Source: Eupeodes corollae (taxonomy: Eukaryota > Arthropoda > Insecta > Diptera > Syrphidae). Taken from it: 64,000 nucleotides of DNA. Shown in pieces: positions 37,440 to 49,981 of this stretch. The stretch spans positions 117,277,575-117,341,574 of the forward strand of contig NC_079149.1 of assembly GCF_945859685.1 (NCBI RefSeq), in the 5' to 3' direction. The notes under the pieces were generated by a model. That model saw only the letters and a program-made list of their open reading frames with translations, searched no databases and had not been told where the DNA came from. The position numbers and the translations under genes were made by a program. The number at the start of each line of letters is the position of its first letter. Positions within the stretch are counted from its first letter, which is position 1.

Positions 37440-39230
37440 GGTGGTTTAGGGTTTATTTAAAGGTGAAGTTTTTGGTATAAATACGACAATAATATAAAAA
37501 TAGATAACGTGTAGGAAACAACATTCAAAGATTCATTCAATTTAAGTGGCTTTTTTTAACAGAAAGCATTCAGTTTGTTTTTCGAGCTTAAAAGTTACTT
37601 TGAACTTAATATAGGGTCTTCCATTAAGAGCTTTATATCTTAAAATTTAAATAAAACAAAGTGTGTGCTTGCTAGATATCATCAAAACTTTAATTTTTTT
37701 TAAATGACTACCAATGCCATAGGTGCTTTTAGGGAAAGCAAGTTGGCTATGAACTTCATTCAAATTTCTATTGACAACCACGCCCCCCCCCACAGAAAAT
37801 TCTAAAAAATTCCGCCTTTTATTAATACTATTTAAGAATATCATTAGTTCACATGTCTGCCGCTGCTTCTTCTGATGGCGTACATCCGAAATATTCAGGT
37901 TTTTAAGACTGCGTTACAAAAATCAGAGCTTATATGACCAATAGGTATTTATGACTCTGTTACTTCTTAAAGATATCATTTCACATTTACAAATATCCGT
38001 TTTTCTGGTTGTTGTTGAAAAACATATTGAATAAATGACAGCTAATTTGACGTTCCAACTACACACACACTATCAACTATCAAATTTTAAAGTCCTTATT
38101 AAAAGGCAGTTCATATAGATTTCTTAACATTTTCCATCTAAAATTGTAAGCTACAATTCAATATTTTTGTTTCTATACAGGGTCCTTCATTATTAAGTTT
38201 CAAAAGTAGAGTTACATGTTTTACCATTTAATGTAAAAAACAATATCTTTCAAATGGCCGCAGCAGGAAGATTCGAGTGAATTTATAACCATTGTTTCGT
38301 ATAAATGTTAGCTGTCATCTGATAACTAAAACTTAAACACGAAATTACGTAACCACGAAACTTCTTACACAACTAAGACATAATTAAATAAGTCGTGTAT
38401 TGCAGCTTGTTGGCCCATCTTGCTTCTGCAAAGCTAAAAAATCTATAAATTCAGTTCAGCCGTTAGAGTACTTTTTTTTTACTTAACCTTAATTTCCATG
38501 ATGTAGACAAACCTTACAGCATCAGTAAAGCTTTCACTCTCTTCAAATGTCTACTACCATAATCATCGGTAGGTAGAGTAATGCCCAAAAAGTGGCTTCG
38601 TTTAAATTACCACTCTTGTTGTGTGTTGTAATATGTAATTTCAACGCGCCGCCGCCGGCCGTTGAATTAGTGATCTATTATCATAAATGATAGGTGTCAA
38701 ATTTCAGCGATACCAACATGAAAATACAAAATGAACCAAAATTTTGACCTTGACCAATAACAGTCAAAGTTGAAAACTGTCAAAATGTTCCAATTTTAAA
38801 AAAGCATCTCAGCACTTTAGTTTTGATCAATAAAAATTTAAAGCATTTCTTTGGCTGCGAAACTTTTTTTCTAAAATAATTCGATGCTTTTATACATTTT
38901 TAGAAATTAAAACTACTACACCGAAATTGCTTAGAAAGAAACCAAAACTTATACACCTACGCTTTTCTTCAATCTTTGAACTTTTATACCTAAACAAAAA
39001 ACCCCTGTCTCTGCTTTCCAGCCTCAGACAGACGGTGCCTCTAAAAATATATGAAAAATAAATAAAAAGGTTATATTTACGCCCAAATAATAAACCGATA
39101 CACGTTTCACAGCTGACTCGCCGCATTTTCGTTGTTGTCTGACAATCTCTCAATGTTCATGAATTTTTCAATTTATACTCCTATAAACGTCAAAGTATCA
39201 AAAATAGTTCGAAAGAGACAAATAAGAGAA
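37440..39230. other. Divergent intergenic region between IFT80 and GRHPR gene A
   Basis: Both neighbouring genes start from this 2 kb gap and point away from each other. A minus-strand GGTATAAATACG word lies about 40-50 bases above the IFT80 ATG. At 38177 'acagggtccttcattatt' resembles the tip of a DNA transposon but no second tip was found. A C run (10 C) lies at about 37785. No exon for the missing IFT80 N-terminus was recognised. Confidence 0.4.
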
Positions 39231-39233
39231 ATG

Positions 39234-39241
39234 TATAAAAG
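39234..39241 (+). promoter_or_regulatory. TATA box candidate of GRHPR gene A
   Basis: TATAAAAG lies 219 bases upstream of the gene A ATG. A start of transcription some 30 bases further on (about 39265-39270) would give a 5' UTR of roughly 190 bases. A TCAGCTTT initiator-like word follows at about 39290, rather far from the TATA box. Confidence 0.45.
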
Positions 39242-39459
39242 CTAAATTTAAAGCTAATTCTCCCAAACTATACGACGAAGAGTACAATTCAGCTTTTATT
39301 TTCCTTCACATCACATTTTTTAATTATCCCCAAATATTTTCTCCACCTAAATAAAATTTATTTAGTTCTGACTTCTGTCCCGTTTTCGAGTGTTGTTCTG
39401 CCAAAGACCACGCAGCTGTTTTGTTTTTCTAGTACTCTTTTTTTTTAAGATCTCTATAA

Positions 39460-41915
39460 ATGACAAGTCGACTGTTTAAAGTACTAGTCACACATCCGGA
39501 AGTACCTAAGCAAGTGCTTGACACTCTAAAACAAAAATGTGAAGTAATTGTTTGCAAAAATGTTCCGCCTTTGAAATCAGAAGTTTTGGAAAAGATTCAA
39601 GGAGCCGATGCAATTCTTTGGGCACACTATCAGCCTTTAAATGGTGAAATTCTTGATGCAGCCGGAAGTCAACTGAAGGCAGTATCAACAATGTCATCGG
39701 GCATTGATTATGTTGACATCGCCGAGTTCAAGAAACGCCAAATGCCATTGGGGCATACGCCAAGGGCAGTAAACAATTCAGTTGCTGACATTGCTATTGG
39801 ACTAATGATATCAGCCGGGAGATTGTTTCATGAAGGAAGACGCATGATAGAAACGTAAGTACCTTCTATAATTATGCATTCTCATATAGCACATTAAATT
39901 CGTCTGAAGAGAGTTGAAGAAAAAAAGAACTTTTGTTTTTATCTTCTTTTTTTTTTAATGGAATGTGAGAGAGTGATTAAAGAGAGTGATTTAAATGTCT
40001 GTTTGACGTTTGATTGTGTTACATTCTCTAAATCGTTTACTCAGCTCTTTTTTTATTAAAAGAATTGCCAGTTTAGGAGAAATAACGTATTTTTTAATTG
40101 TGTTTTAACTGTCAGAATTTCGTGATAAATATTGAAATCACAATTTCCGACTAGAAATTTTTGGTGAATTTCTTTTTAGTTTAAGGTTGAGGCAACCGTT
40201 TAGTTGTTAACGTAAAAAAGGTTTGAATTTAATTTTTCTACAAAACTACTTAAAAGTTGACAACAATATTTAATAAAATAAAATACGTTTGATTGTTATA
40301 CCTTGTTTTGTTCGTAAAAATAATTTACCAATTTTAAAAAGCATTTTTTGAAGGTTTTATTTCTCTTACAAAATATCCAAATGGATGTTATAAGTGCTAT
40401 CATATTTGAGATTAATACGTTCATCTTTTCTCGAAATATTTAAATCAAACATCAATTTTACCAATTTTGGGTAGTATATATATATTATTATATTTTTATA
40501 TAAGATTATGTTTACTAAAAAAATAATAAATGCTAAAAACGAAATAGTTTCTATACTATAAAATTATTTCGAAAACAAATATTCATAAACTTTTAGTAGT
40601 GTTTTAAGGTTTTTTTATTTGTTAATAAATTTGTTTCCGTGGATAAAATTATTTTGGATGTAATATCAGTTTTTGTTCGTAAAACATTCTAGGTGACAAT
40701 TATTCATTGATTTATAAAAAAAATGATTTAATTGATTTAATTGGTTTTTTTAAATCATACTTATTCATTGTCACGTCACTTTATAAAATAAAATATAATT
40801 GAAGGCGATAAAGTAACTGGTTCGTGAGATATTTGGGGTACACCAAATATTTCTTTCTTTAAATTGACATATTAAAAAAACAACCTACCCAATTTTTTTG
40901 AAAATCTGTTCTACATCTTCAAACTGATGGGTTGTAAAACCATATTTATTTGAAGTCAATATCTCTGCCGGTTCTTGAAATAAGGTATTCACATCGTTAG
41001 AAAACACAGACACCTTTCTAAAGTCCTTTGAATTAGATTATAGGTGCCTTGATACTTCGAGTTATGTCAAAATTTTCAATTCTATCTAGTTTATATATTT
41101 TAATATAAATGCATTAAGTTAAAAATCTTCACGTTGGGCGCCAATTTAATGTTTAATTATAGATGTTTTAGACTTGATTGCCCTTTACAGTATTTTTTTT
41201 ATTTTACAGTTCACAATGGGAAACCGATCGACATGATTGGCTAATGGGACAAGAGATAAGTGATTCTACTGTGGGTTTCTTTGGATTTGGTGGAATTGGT
41301 CAAGTTATTGCCCGAAGACTTCTATCATTTGATGTCAAGAAAATCATCTACAACACACGAACTAAAAAGCCAAATGAAGCTGATTTCAATGCAAGTCATG
41401 TGGCATTCGATCAATTACTAAGTGATAGTGATTTTATAATTGTTGCAAGTCCTCTAACTCCTGAAACTAAGGGAATTTTCAACGCAGAAGCTTTTGCTAA
41501 GATGAAACCGAATTGTGTTTTTGTAAATGTTGCTCGAGGACGTGGGTGAAATTTTTAATTTTTTTAATGATGATAAATTGTTTCAATAATTAATTTTCTG
41601 TCTTAAAGAAATTGTTGATCAACATGCACTTTATAATGCATTGAAGAAGAGGCAAATATTTGCTGCAGGATTGGATGTTACAACACCAGAACCATTGCCA
41701 AGTGATGATCCACTTTTGAGTGTACCAAATTGCAGTATGTTGTTTTTCTTATATGTTTAAATAATGTTTTATTTTTAAGAACATTTGTTTTTCTAGTTAT
41801 TCTTCCTCATGTTGGAACATCGACAGCACAGACGACAATCAAAATGGGAAATATTGCTGTGCAGAATATATTGAATGCCCTTGAAGGGAAGCCCATGGTT
41901 GCTCCAGCTTATTAA
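39460..41915 (+). CDS. GRHPR: Glyoxylate/hydroxypyruvate reductase, gene A
   Basis: A cytosolic D-2-hydroxyacid dehydrogenase that reduces glyoxylate to glycolate and hydroxypyruvate to D-glycerate with NAD(P)H. Four exons, 39460-39854, 41210-41541, 41609-41734 and 41797-41915, give 323 residues, close to the vertebrate length of about 328. The N-terminal catalytic domain has VLVTHPEVP and AVSTMSSGIDYVD. The nucleotide-binding domain has GFGGIG at 157-162. The family triad is present: Arg241 (VARGQ), Glu270 (TTPEP) and His289 (LPHVG). The exon 2 donor is the GTGGGT at 41542; only this keeps frame. Compared with copies B and D the substrate-loop region reads HTPRAVNNSVADIA, so it has diverged. 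It lacks a targeting sequence. It is the only plus-strand copy, convergent with gene B. Confidence 0.93.
39855..41209 (+). other. Long first intron of gene A with repeat scraps
   Basis: The 1355 bp intron has a GTAAGT donor and a TATTTTACAG acceptor. At 40900-40990 it holds inverted scraps of the repeat family seen at 7.1-8.2 kb ('tttgaagtcaatatctct', 'ggttcttgaaataagg'), so part of its length comes from repeat insertion. Confidence 0.55.
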
Positions 41916-42076
41916 CTATTGAATTACATATTTTTATCTATGAATGTTATATTTTTGTATAGAAATTGAATTGTTTTGATTTTTTATATTAATATTTTTA
42001 AATATTACAACAAGTTATATATTTGAATGAACATGTGATTTTTTAAAATTAAATTTGTTCATATAATTTTGTATGA

Positions 42077-42082
42077 AATAAA
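42077..42082 (+). terminator. Polyadenylation signal of GRHPR gene A
   Basis: AATAAA lies 162 bases after the gene A stop codon. The convergent gene B has its own signal (AATAAA on the minus strand at 42257-42252), so the two 3' ends are separated by less than 200 bases. Confidence 0.55.
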
Positions 42083-42299
42083 AAAAGATTTAAGTGCGAA
42101 TTTTGAAGTATTTTTTTTTTGTTTCAAAAATATATTTAAATGTTCAAAACTTGTCCTTTAAAACTCGTAATTATTTTTTTTTTTTTGTATTTTGAAATGA
42201 AAAAGCTTTGATCTTGATAGTTTCGTGTTTATTTCGGTAACAATTTCTTGTTTTATTAAAAAACGAATTAAACAATGCTAAAATTAGTTCTTAAATAGC

Positions 42300-45200
42300 T
42301 CAGGGTTGATAAACTGGTGAAAACATAGGTTCTCCAGCTAATCCACGAAGAACATTGTGTGCTGCAATAACGCCCATGTCACCTCGGGTTCTTGCTGTGG
42401 CAGATCCCAAATGTGGTACAAGCACTAAAAATTAGCAAAGAATAAACATTTTAGCACAAAATGTTTCCAATATAAGCAAAAACCATAAAAAAAATACGTA
42501 AACTTACCGCAATTTGGAAGACTCAACAGAGGATCATCTGCTGGCAATGGTTCTGGTGTCATAACATCAAGACCAGCCGAAAATATCTTATTTGATTTCA
42601 AAGCATTGTAAAGAGCTTTTTGGTCAATGATTTCTAAAAAAACAATAATTTGAAAAAAAATATTGTTTTCTTGTAAAAAAATAACACTTACGTCCCCTGC
42701 CGACATTAATTAGAACCGCATTGGACTTCATTTTATTAAATGCACTCTCGTTGAATTTTTCCTTTGTTTCAGCTGTCAATGGACAAACAATGAAAAGGAT
42801 ATCACTCTGTTCCAGCAATTGATCAAACGTGACATGTTTTGCTTTGTATTCTTCTTCATTGGGGGAAACTTTTCGAGTGTGGTAAATAATTCTGCCAATT
42901 TCAAATCCTTCCAAACGATCAGCAATTTTCTGAGCAATATTACCAAATCCAAAGAAACCAACTTTAGCATCTCGAATCTCTTGGCCCAACATCCACTGAA
43001 GACTGTCACTATTCCATGTTGACCTATGATATGGAATATTTATTAATTTTAAGTCGATATTATAATTTTGGTTTCGCCCGACTTACGATTCAATCGATCT
43101 TCGGCCTTCATGAAAACGTCTGGAAGCTGAAATCATCAAACCTATTGCCAATTCAGCAACAGCAATACCCAACACTTCTGGAGTATTGCCAAATGGAATT
43201 TTCCTACGTTTGATTTCTTCAAGATCTACAAAATCATAACCTGCTGACATTGTTGAAATAGCTTTGACTTGAGGTCCGGCAGCATCAAGGATTTCAGCAT
43301 TCAATGGATGATGACCAGCCCACAGAAACGCGTCCATACCTTTACATTTTTCCAAAATGTCCGACCGCACCGGTGGAATATTTTGTAAAATTGTTACTTG
43401 ACATTTTTGGTTTAAAATATCAAGAGCCTCTTCGCCAACTTCAGGATGGGTAACAAGAACCTTTGGCTTGCCCTTAAGTTTTGACAAAATACTATCAGGG
43501 AGTTTCTAATGCGAACAAAAAATATAAGCAAATCAAATATTTAAGAAATATGTACCTAGATAAAAAAGATAATTCTATAAAATGTTATAAACTTTTATTG
43601 CTTTTATGTTATAATTTTTGAAACCCTGTTCGTACATACATATTTATTTTATCTTTTGAGAATAGATACTTGAGTATTTTTCGGATTTTTTATCGCTAAA
43701 CCTCTTAAAGCAAACTCGTATCTATAATAAATTAACAAATTTCGAATAAAATTGAAGACTAAATCTTATCTTTAACAATCTAATTTCAAAAAATAATAAT
43801 ATTGTCTTTCTCGTTTGTCTTCGTTTGCCTAGAAACAGATTGAGATTCAGTTTGTATATATTGTATATTTAAAATATATCTACAAATTCCTAACTTAATC
43901 TTTTTGTTTTATTACAAAAAAAAATTCAAAAAGAATTAAGAATTAAATTTAATACGTACGAGTAGGAGGGTATTTTTTCGATCTGAATTTTTTCTTGTTT
44001 AAAAGAAGCCATTCTAAAAATAATATAGTGAATGTCCTTACCGATTATAAAATATTTTCAATCTTTTAAATGAAACTTTTGAACTTTGACATTGGGCAGC
44101 AGTCACGTTATTGAAGCAACTTATGTCAGTTTTGCTGTTATTTGATGTGGCGTAATTAACTTTCCGATCAGTGGAAAAATAATGAAAACCCATATATTCC
44201 CAATGACAGCAACTAGTATAGAAAGTTGGTGCTCAAATGCAAAAAAAACCTTGTGTGTGTCAAATAAGAGTGAAAATCATTTTACTGAAAAGTCAACCAT
44301 CGCTTTCAAAGCGTTTTCGTATGGTATGATAAAACTTACATAAAGGTACAATTATAACTTTATAACCAACATATTCCATTACAAAGATGGGAAATATAGA
44401 CTGACATTTCGGTTTGCGTTTACAAGCATCAGGCGACTATTATTATAGATTTATTTTGTCAATAAATTCCTTATTATTCCTTATTTCAATAAATCAAAGT
44501 AATAAAGAAATATAGACTATAAAAATAAACACGAAAATGTTGTGTTTCCTTTATGGATTTGAAAGAATTTAAGCCATTTGAACAATAATTGAAATATAAT
44601 AATTAATTATATATAATAATAATTGAAATAGACAGTGTTTTTTCGGTTTTATAGAAATTGTAATTTAAAACAAAATAAAATTTTCAATCAGATTGTGAGT
44701 GACTACAACAGAATAAAAATAATTTCTATATTTTCGGTTAGTTTTCTTTTATATTTTTGTGTACATCAAATACAAAAAAATGTATCTTACTGCTTCCAGA
44801 AACATTCTTCAGATTAAAAAGTTATTGCAAGCCTAAAATGTGGATTAAAAATATTATTTTATGACATTAGGTTTTAAATTGCTTTACATAAGAAAAAAAA
44901 ACGATTTTAAACAATTTTGAATTGATCATAAATGTAATAAATTGTGACCTCACATTTTCCATTATGATTTTCTAAACACAACCTTGATACAATTTTCAGG
45001 AGTGAATTTGAGAAATTCAATGTTTATTTCTGTTAAGTATTGAAATACTGTTTTTATTAACTAAACTATAAATTCATTTGCTTCCAAAAAAACTACAGCT
45101 TGAAACGATGTTTCAGCTGTTAAAACTTTCTATTAATTCTATTTGTTGTTGTTTTGTACATATATTCATGAACATAATGTTTAAATTACAATTACTAGTA

Positions 45201-45691
45201 TGTTTGTAAACAAACAAATTTTGATGGGTAAAACATGCGAAGGTTTCTAATCGTTTCAGTATTTTTCAAATATCAATCTCAATAGAAAGATAATTTGCTA
45301 AATAAAAATAATTTTAATTGTATAAATAATAATCAGTTTTTAGTTTTTAAAGAGATATTCAAAAATTTTCCAAAATTGTAACGTTTGTAAAATAATTTGT
45401 TTTATGTTATTAAGAACTATCTACTCAAATAAATAAAAAGCTTCTCAGTTTAATAAATAATTCCTAGCAAAATGTTCAGATTCCAACCGCAGAACGAAAA
45501 AGTACGAACAAAATTCCTAAGATAATACTTCAACTTCACAATCAATTATTATACAATATCGTACTATTTGTATTGGCATTCCCACAACAAATCTAATTAA
45601 TTTATAATAAATACAATAAATAATTATTCTAATTGTTTTTTTGTTCACTTTAATTAAAAAAGAAAAGATAAAACAAACTCACTCTGCTCAT
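42300..45691 (-). CDS. GRHPR: Glyoxylate/hydroxypyruvate reductase, gene B
   Basis: Five exons on the minus strand: 45691-45683 (MSR), 43505-43087, 43023-42692, 42633-42508 and 42424-42300, giving 336 residues. The second exon has no ATG before the conserved KPKVLVTHPEV and begins right after a TTAG acceptor in phase 0. This led me to the small upstream exon, ATG AGC AGA followed by GTGAGT, which is also in phase 0. Conserved parts: STMSAGYDFVD, GFGNIA, and the triad Arg252 (GRG), Glu281 (TPEP) and His300 (VPHLG). Exon lengths 332 and 126 equal those of genes A and D. All catalytic residues are kept and no break is seen, so it should be active. An alternative first exon is listed separately. 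Confidence 0.9.
43956..44012 (-). CDS. Possible alternative first exon of gene B
   Basis: Minus strand: ATGGCTTC opens a frame of about 19 codons (MASFKQEKIQIEKIPSYSY) that could end in phase 0 at a GTATTA donor and join exon 43505-43087. The donor is weak, and a stronger-looking GTACGT nearby would be out of frame. It may be a second isoform start or chance. Confidence 0.25.
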
Positions 45692-45747
45692 AATTTATCG
45701 AAGTGTAAGTAGTTAGTGTCAAAATCACAAAATAAATTCGATCACAG

Positions 45748-45785
45748 AGTTCCGCTTTGATTGAAAGCTGAAGCTAAACTGAATT
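45748..45785 (-). promoter_or_regulatory. Possible initiator/DPE promoter of gene B
   Basis: On the minus strand TTCAGTTT (initiator consensus TCAGTY, A at 45780) is followed at +28 to +33 by GGAACT, five of six matches to the downstream promoter element RGWYVT. Transcription from here would give an 89-base leader before the ATG at 45691. No TATA box was sought further upstream. Confidence 0.4.
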
Positions 45786-45789
45786 GCAA

Positions 45790-47100
45790 CATGATTGAGA
45801 AAATTAAATAATAAGTTTTTTAGATGAAAGCTTTTTTTCAACAAGTTGTTTGCTTTTAGAATTGGTTTCGTTTTATCAATTCAACACATTTTCTCTGTTT
45901 TGTTTTGGTCGAACCGGCTCGATTGTTAGGAAAAAAGTATAAACATTTTTTTTTCGAAAATATGACGTTTACTTTAACTACTTAAAACAGACATGCAGTC
46001 ATTTAATATTTTTCAGAATATAAATAAGATAGTAATTTTGTAGTAAATGTAAACCAATATTTTATAAGCTAAATAACTTTGCGGGTATATACTTAAACAT
46101 ATTATTTTATTGATAAACTAATAAAAAAATATATAATCTCAACTGATAAAAAAGTTTTATTTGTCTTTGCTGAGTGTTTAAGTGATTCCAGTTGCAGATG
46201 TTTATCAAAATTCTTGAGTATAGTAAATATAAAGCTTAATACATTTTATAAACAAAATTTAATATCTTCGGTTAATAGTTTGTAGCATTTTGTTTATGAC
46301 AGAGCAACTTCCAGAATTTTTATTAGAAGAAATTACGCTTGAAGTGTTTTTGAAAAAAAAAATCACAGGAAAACTATACAATTTTTGAAAAAAAGAATGG
46401 AACGAAGAAAACTCAGAAGGTTGTAGGTACTTCATTTATGCCACAATGCTTACTTTTTGATTTAATTATTTGTGTATTTATTTAATTAATTCTTTTTGGT
46501 TTTCCGGCCTAGTCCCTGTCATTTCTGGCCATTCAAACCAGAAACAATTGTTTGGGGCAATTTCGGGTATCTGACGTAATCTTTGTAGTTTAACTCCAAA
46601 TGTTTATAACTTTATATTTTGTATTTTTCATTGAAACCCTTTTCAACTTACTTATGTGCGGCACAATGTCAAAAGTGTGCCTGATGCAGATTGATGATGA
46701 TCTAATCTAGTATAATCTAATCAAATTGCTTTGTTTTTAGATTTTATTCACACATTTTATTTTCGTGGATTTGAAAATTGTTTGGTCGTAGTTTAGGGTT
46801 TGAGATAGTTTAAATAAACAATAAACATAAATAAAAAAAAAACACTATGGCGGTCTGCAGCAATAATTCTTTTGTAAACAGCATTTCGGAAGCTTATGTT
46901 GCTAATTTGAATCCCAACTATAATCGATGTAATCGAAACGGCTTGCCTATAATAACCTTAACACTTCACAGGTAGGTACTGATGCGTCTATGGAGACATG
47001 TAGAAATTCTCTAAGAAAAATAACATAACGAAATATACATTTCAAATCAGAAAAGATAATAATAAAACAAAAATTAAATGATTCTGACTATTTTCACAAT
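45790..47100. other. Intergenic DNA between gene B and the pseudogene
   Basis: AT-rich, with no supported exon or element. 'gcctagtccctgtcatttctgg' near 46510 is slightly GC-richer but unrecognised. Confidence 0.4.
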
Positions 47101-47106
47101 TTGTAT

Positions 47107-48209
47107 TCAATAAGCTCGTGAAAGCATTGGTTCACCTGCAAGAGCATTCAAAATGTTTTGTGCTGCCACAATAGCCATTTTAGTGAATGTTCTTTCGGTT
47201 GTTGTACCCAAATGAGGCGTGATAACTGAAAAAGAAAATCGTTACATATTATTTTTGTAAATGCGTTTTAAGTTAAAGAGTTATAATTTTTACCACAATT
47301 AGGAAGACTCAGAAGTAGATCATTTGAAGCCAGTGGTTCAGGGTTTGTTACATCTAAACCAGCTGCAAAGATCCTTTTTGCTTTCAAAGCATCGTAAAGA
47401 GCTTTTTGGTCAATTATTTCTGTTAAAAATACTCACGCCCTCTTGATATATTCACCAGAACTGCATTAGACTTCATTTTACTAAACGCGGTTGCATTGCA
47501 TTTTTCACAAGTTTCGTTGGTCAAGGGACAAGCTATTACAAGGAAGCCACTTTCTCGCAGAAGTTCATCGAATGTCACATATTTTGCTTTATACAAAACT
47601 GCTTTTTTTGATTGATTTCGAGAATGGTATAGAAAGCTGTCGACTTTTAAGAATCTTAAACGATCATCAATCGCTTGAGCTATGTTACCAAATCCAAAAA
47701 ATCCAACTTTTGATCCTCGAATTTCTTGGCCTAATAATCATCGAAGGCTATGACTAATCCATATTGACCTATGAATACATTTAGATTATATTAAGATACA
47801 TTGTCTTGTTAAAGATCCAGTCCCAAACTTTTCAATAGAACATTTTCCCTCATGAAAACGTCTGCCTGCTGCAATCATCAATCCAATAGCAACTTCAGCA
47901 ACAGCTCTATCCTGTACGCCCAATGTTGTTCGAAGAAGAATATTTCTTTACGAGTAGCTCTTCAATGTCGACAAAACCAAATCCTATAGACATTGTTGAA
48001 ATACATCGAAGCTGTGGTCCAACTGCATTAAGGAACTCCTTACCGATACGAGTACAGCGTCCTCTCCAAAATATCGCATCGACAGCTTTGCCTTTTTGAA
48101 AAATGTATTCTTCTTCTAGTAGAAGGTTTAAAGCTACATTTGGTAGTTCAGGGTGTGTTATGAGAACTCTAGTTTACTTTTTTAGACTGTTAAGAGATAA
48201 AGCTGGTAT
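47107..48209 (-). pseudogene. GRHPR: GRHPR pseudogene, copy C
   Basis: Exon remains at 48209-47829, 47768-47437, 47419-47294 and 47225-47107 align with gene D throughout. Damage: the start codon is ATA; the first exon is a net 38 nt shorter, with one clear deletion around the KFPPEKD-CEL region and a one-base insertion near 47950; TGG has become TGA at 47740-47738 (the Trp of LRWLLGQEI in gene D); and the third intron has shrunk to 17 nt (47436-47420), which cannot be spliced and runs into a stop if read through. Exon lengths 332, 126 and 119 are otherwise kept and the nucleotide-binding motif GFGNIAQ and SRG survive, so the decay is fairly recent. Gene D is its closest relative. Confidence 0.9.
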
Positions 48210-49970
48210 TGCACTTTGATTTATTCATCTGGAAAGACATCACAAAGAATTTTTGTTCTTAATCTAGTCATACTTTTTTTGTAAACAAAATAAAAGCTTG
48301 TTCAATAAGAGGTCTCATTTTAAAATAAAAAAGCCATATAGACCGGTTTTACTGTTTCCAATAACTTTCTTTTACTGAACTTACGTTTAACTCTAAAACA
48401 ATTAATTAATTATTGTGGGTTATTTATGTCTGGCGTATGAAACTTAACTGATCAAAAAAGTTCCTTAACTTATGGATGATAGTTCTAAAGATGAAACACT
48501 TAAAATAACTTAATAAATTATAACTACCTAAATAAGTTCATATTTTAATTTATGAACGTTTTAAAATTCCTACTACACTTATTTATTTAGCATACATGAG
48601 ATGTTATTTATGCTTATAAATAAACATGGTGCTTGAACTCTTTTTCTAATTCAATCTGCAAAGTTAGAAGATACATTTATTAAGCTTCAGAATACCTTTA
48701 ATCTGTAATAGAATATTTTATTAATATATGTAGATAAGTAATATGACATACAATTGAAAGATATGGTAAGATAAATATTGATAGTTTGTATCCTTTCAAT
48801 TTTTCAATTAAGATAAATAATGATTTTTATGGAAAAATTACCATTCTAGTCAAATTATTCAAATAATTTAAAGAGCACGTTACATTTTTTTTCAAAAAAT
48901 TTAAATCATTTAATAAAGAAAATATATGAATAATTTTTTTAAAATAATGATACGTTAAAATTTTAACTAGAATTTCCTTGGCTTAATTATATGACCACAA
49001 CTGTACCTAGATACTTGTGTTTTTCATCATTTTATTTTATTGATAACTTAATTAAAATATTCCTAATCATTATAGATAAAGAGATTTATTTGTTTTTTGG
49101 GTTAAAGTGTTCTTAGAGGCAGATTCTTTATCAATAACTTGACTTTAGCTATTACGCCAATGAATTGCTACTGTGAAGTTATTTATTTTGTTTATAACAG
49201 AGCCTTATTTATTCAAGACCAAATTTCTTAACTTCATTTAAATAATTTTGTTTCATTGAAATTTTATTTACGGAATTTATTTCAGCACCCTTCAGCAAAG
49301 TTTTGAAAAAAGAATATTTTGAGCTTTTCAAATACCAATACCAAATGCCTGCCGTATCTTAAATTTAAATTTTTTACGGCGCATAAATTCGGTGAAAATT
49401 GACCGAGGGCATGCGGAACAAAAATTCTAATGTGGTCACATTACCCCCATATATGAAATGCGTTCGAATCGCTAGTGTTAAATTTCTGATTGTGGAATTG
49501 ACCACCATTTTGTTAAAAATTAGTTATCATTTAACTCAGGCCAAACAACAATTTATAGCGCTCGCGTTAACAGTGGTCAGTTATGGCTTAGCTGTCGTTC
49601 TTGAGGAAATTTAAACCGATAACACCCACATCACGAACCTAGAATACTAATAGTTGTATGGCAAGTTTCAAACTAATGCTTCAGATTCCCAAAACCCATT
49701 CACAAAACACGTTGTTTTTGTTCGTATAGATTCAGCTTAATTGAATGTTCATTAATTTGCAAAAACAGAATGAGTAAATGATAGACAGTTTGACAGAAGT
49801 ATGCATATTCAATAATATATATGATCGCTATCAACTGTCAAAATCTTTCAACAAAATCACATGAAATATTTGTTGTAAATTTCTCTAACGGTAAAAATCT
49901 TATACAAATACAAACAGTTTTCATATAGCTTCTAAAACCAATAAAAAAGAATCATGTGTTCCTTTTATTA
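48210..49970. other. Intergenic DNA between pseudogene C and gene D
   Basis: AT-rich. A 71-codon plus frame at 49399-49614 is GC-richer than its surroundings but shows no domain. Words at 49730-49860 ('gagtaaatgatagacagtttgacag', 'tatcaactgtcaaa') are echoed at 38020-38090, hinting at a shared old repeat. Confidence 0.35.
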
Positions 49971-49981
49971 ATGTTATAATT

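Noticed and set aside
38177..38300. Transposon tip ('acagggtccttcatta')
   Set aside because: Resembles the start of DNA transposons but no matching inverted end or transposase could be found.
47491..47757. 88-codon plus-strand frame
   Set aside because: It is antisense to exon 3 of GRHPR pseudogene C.
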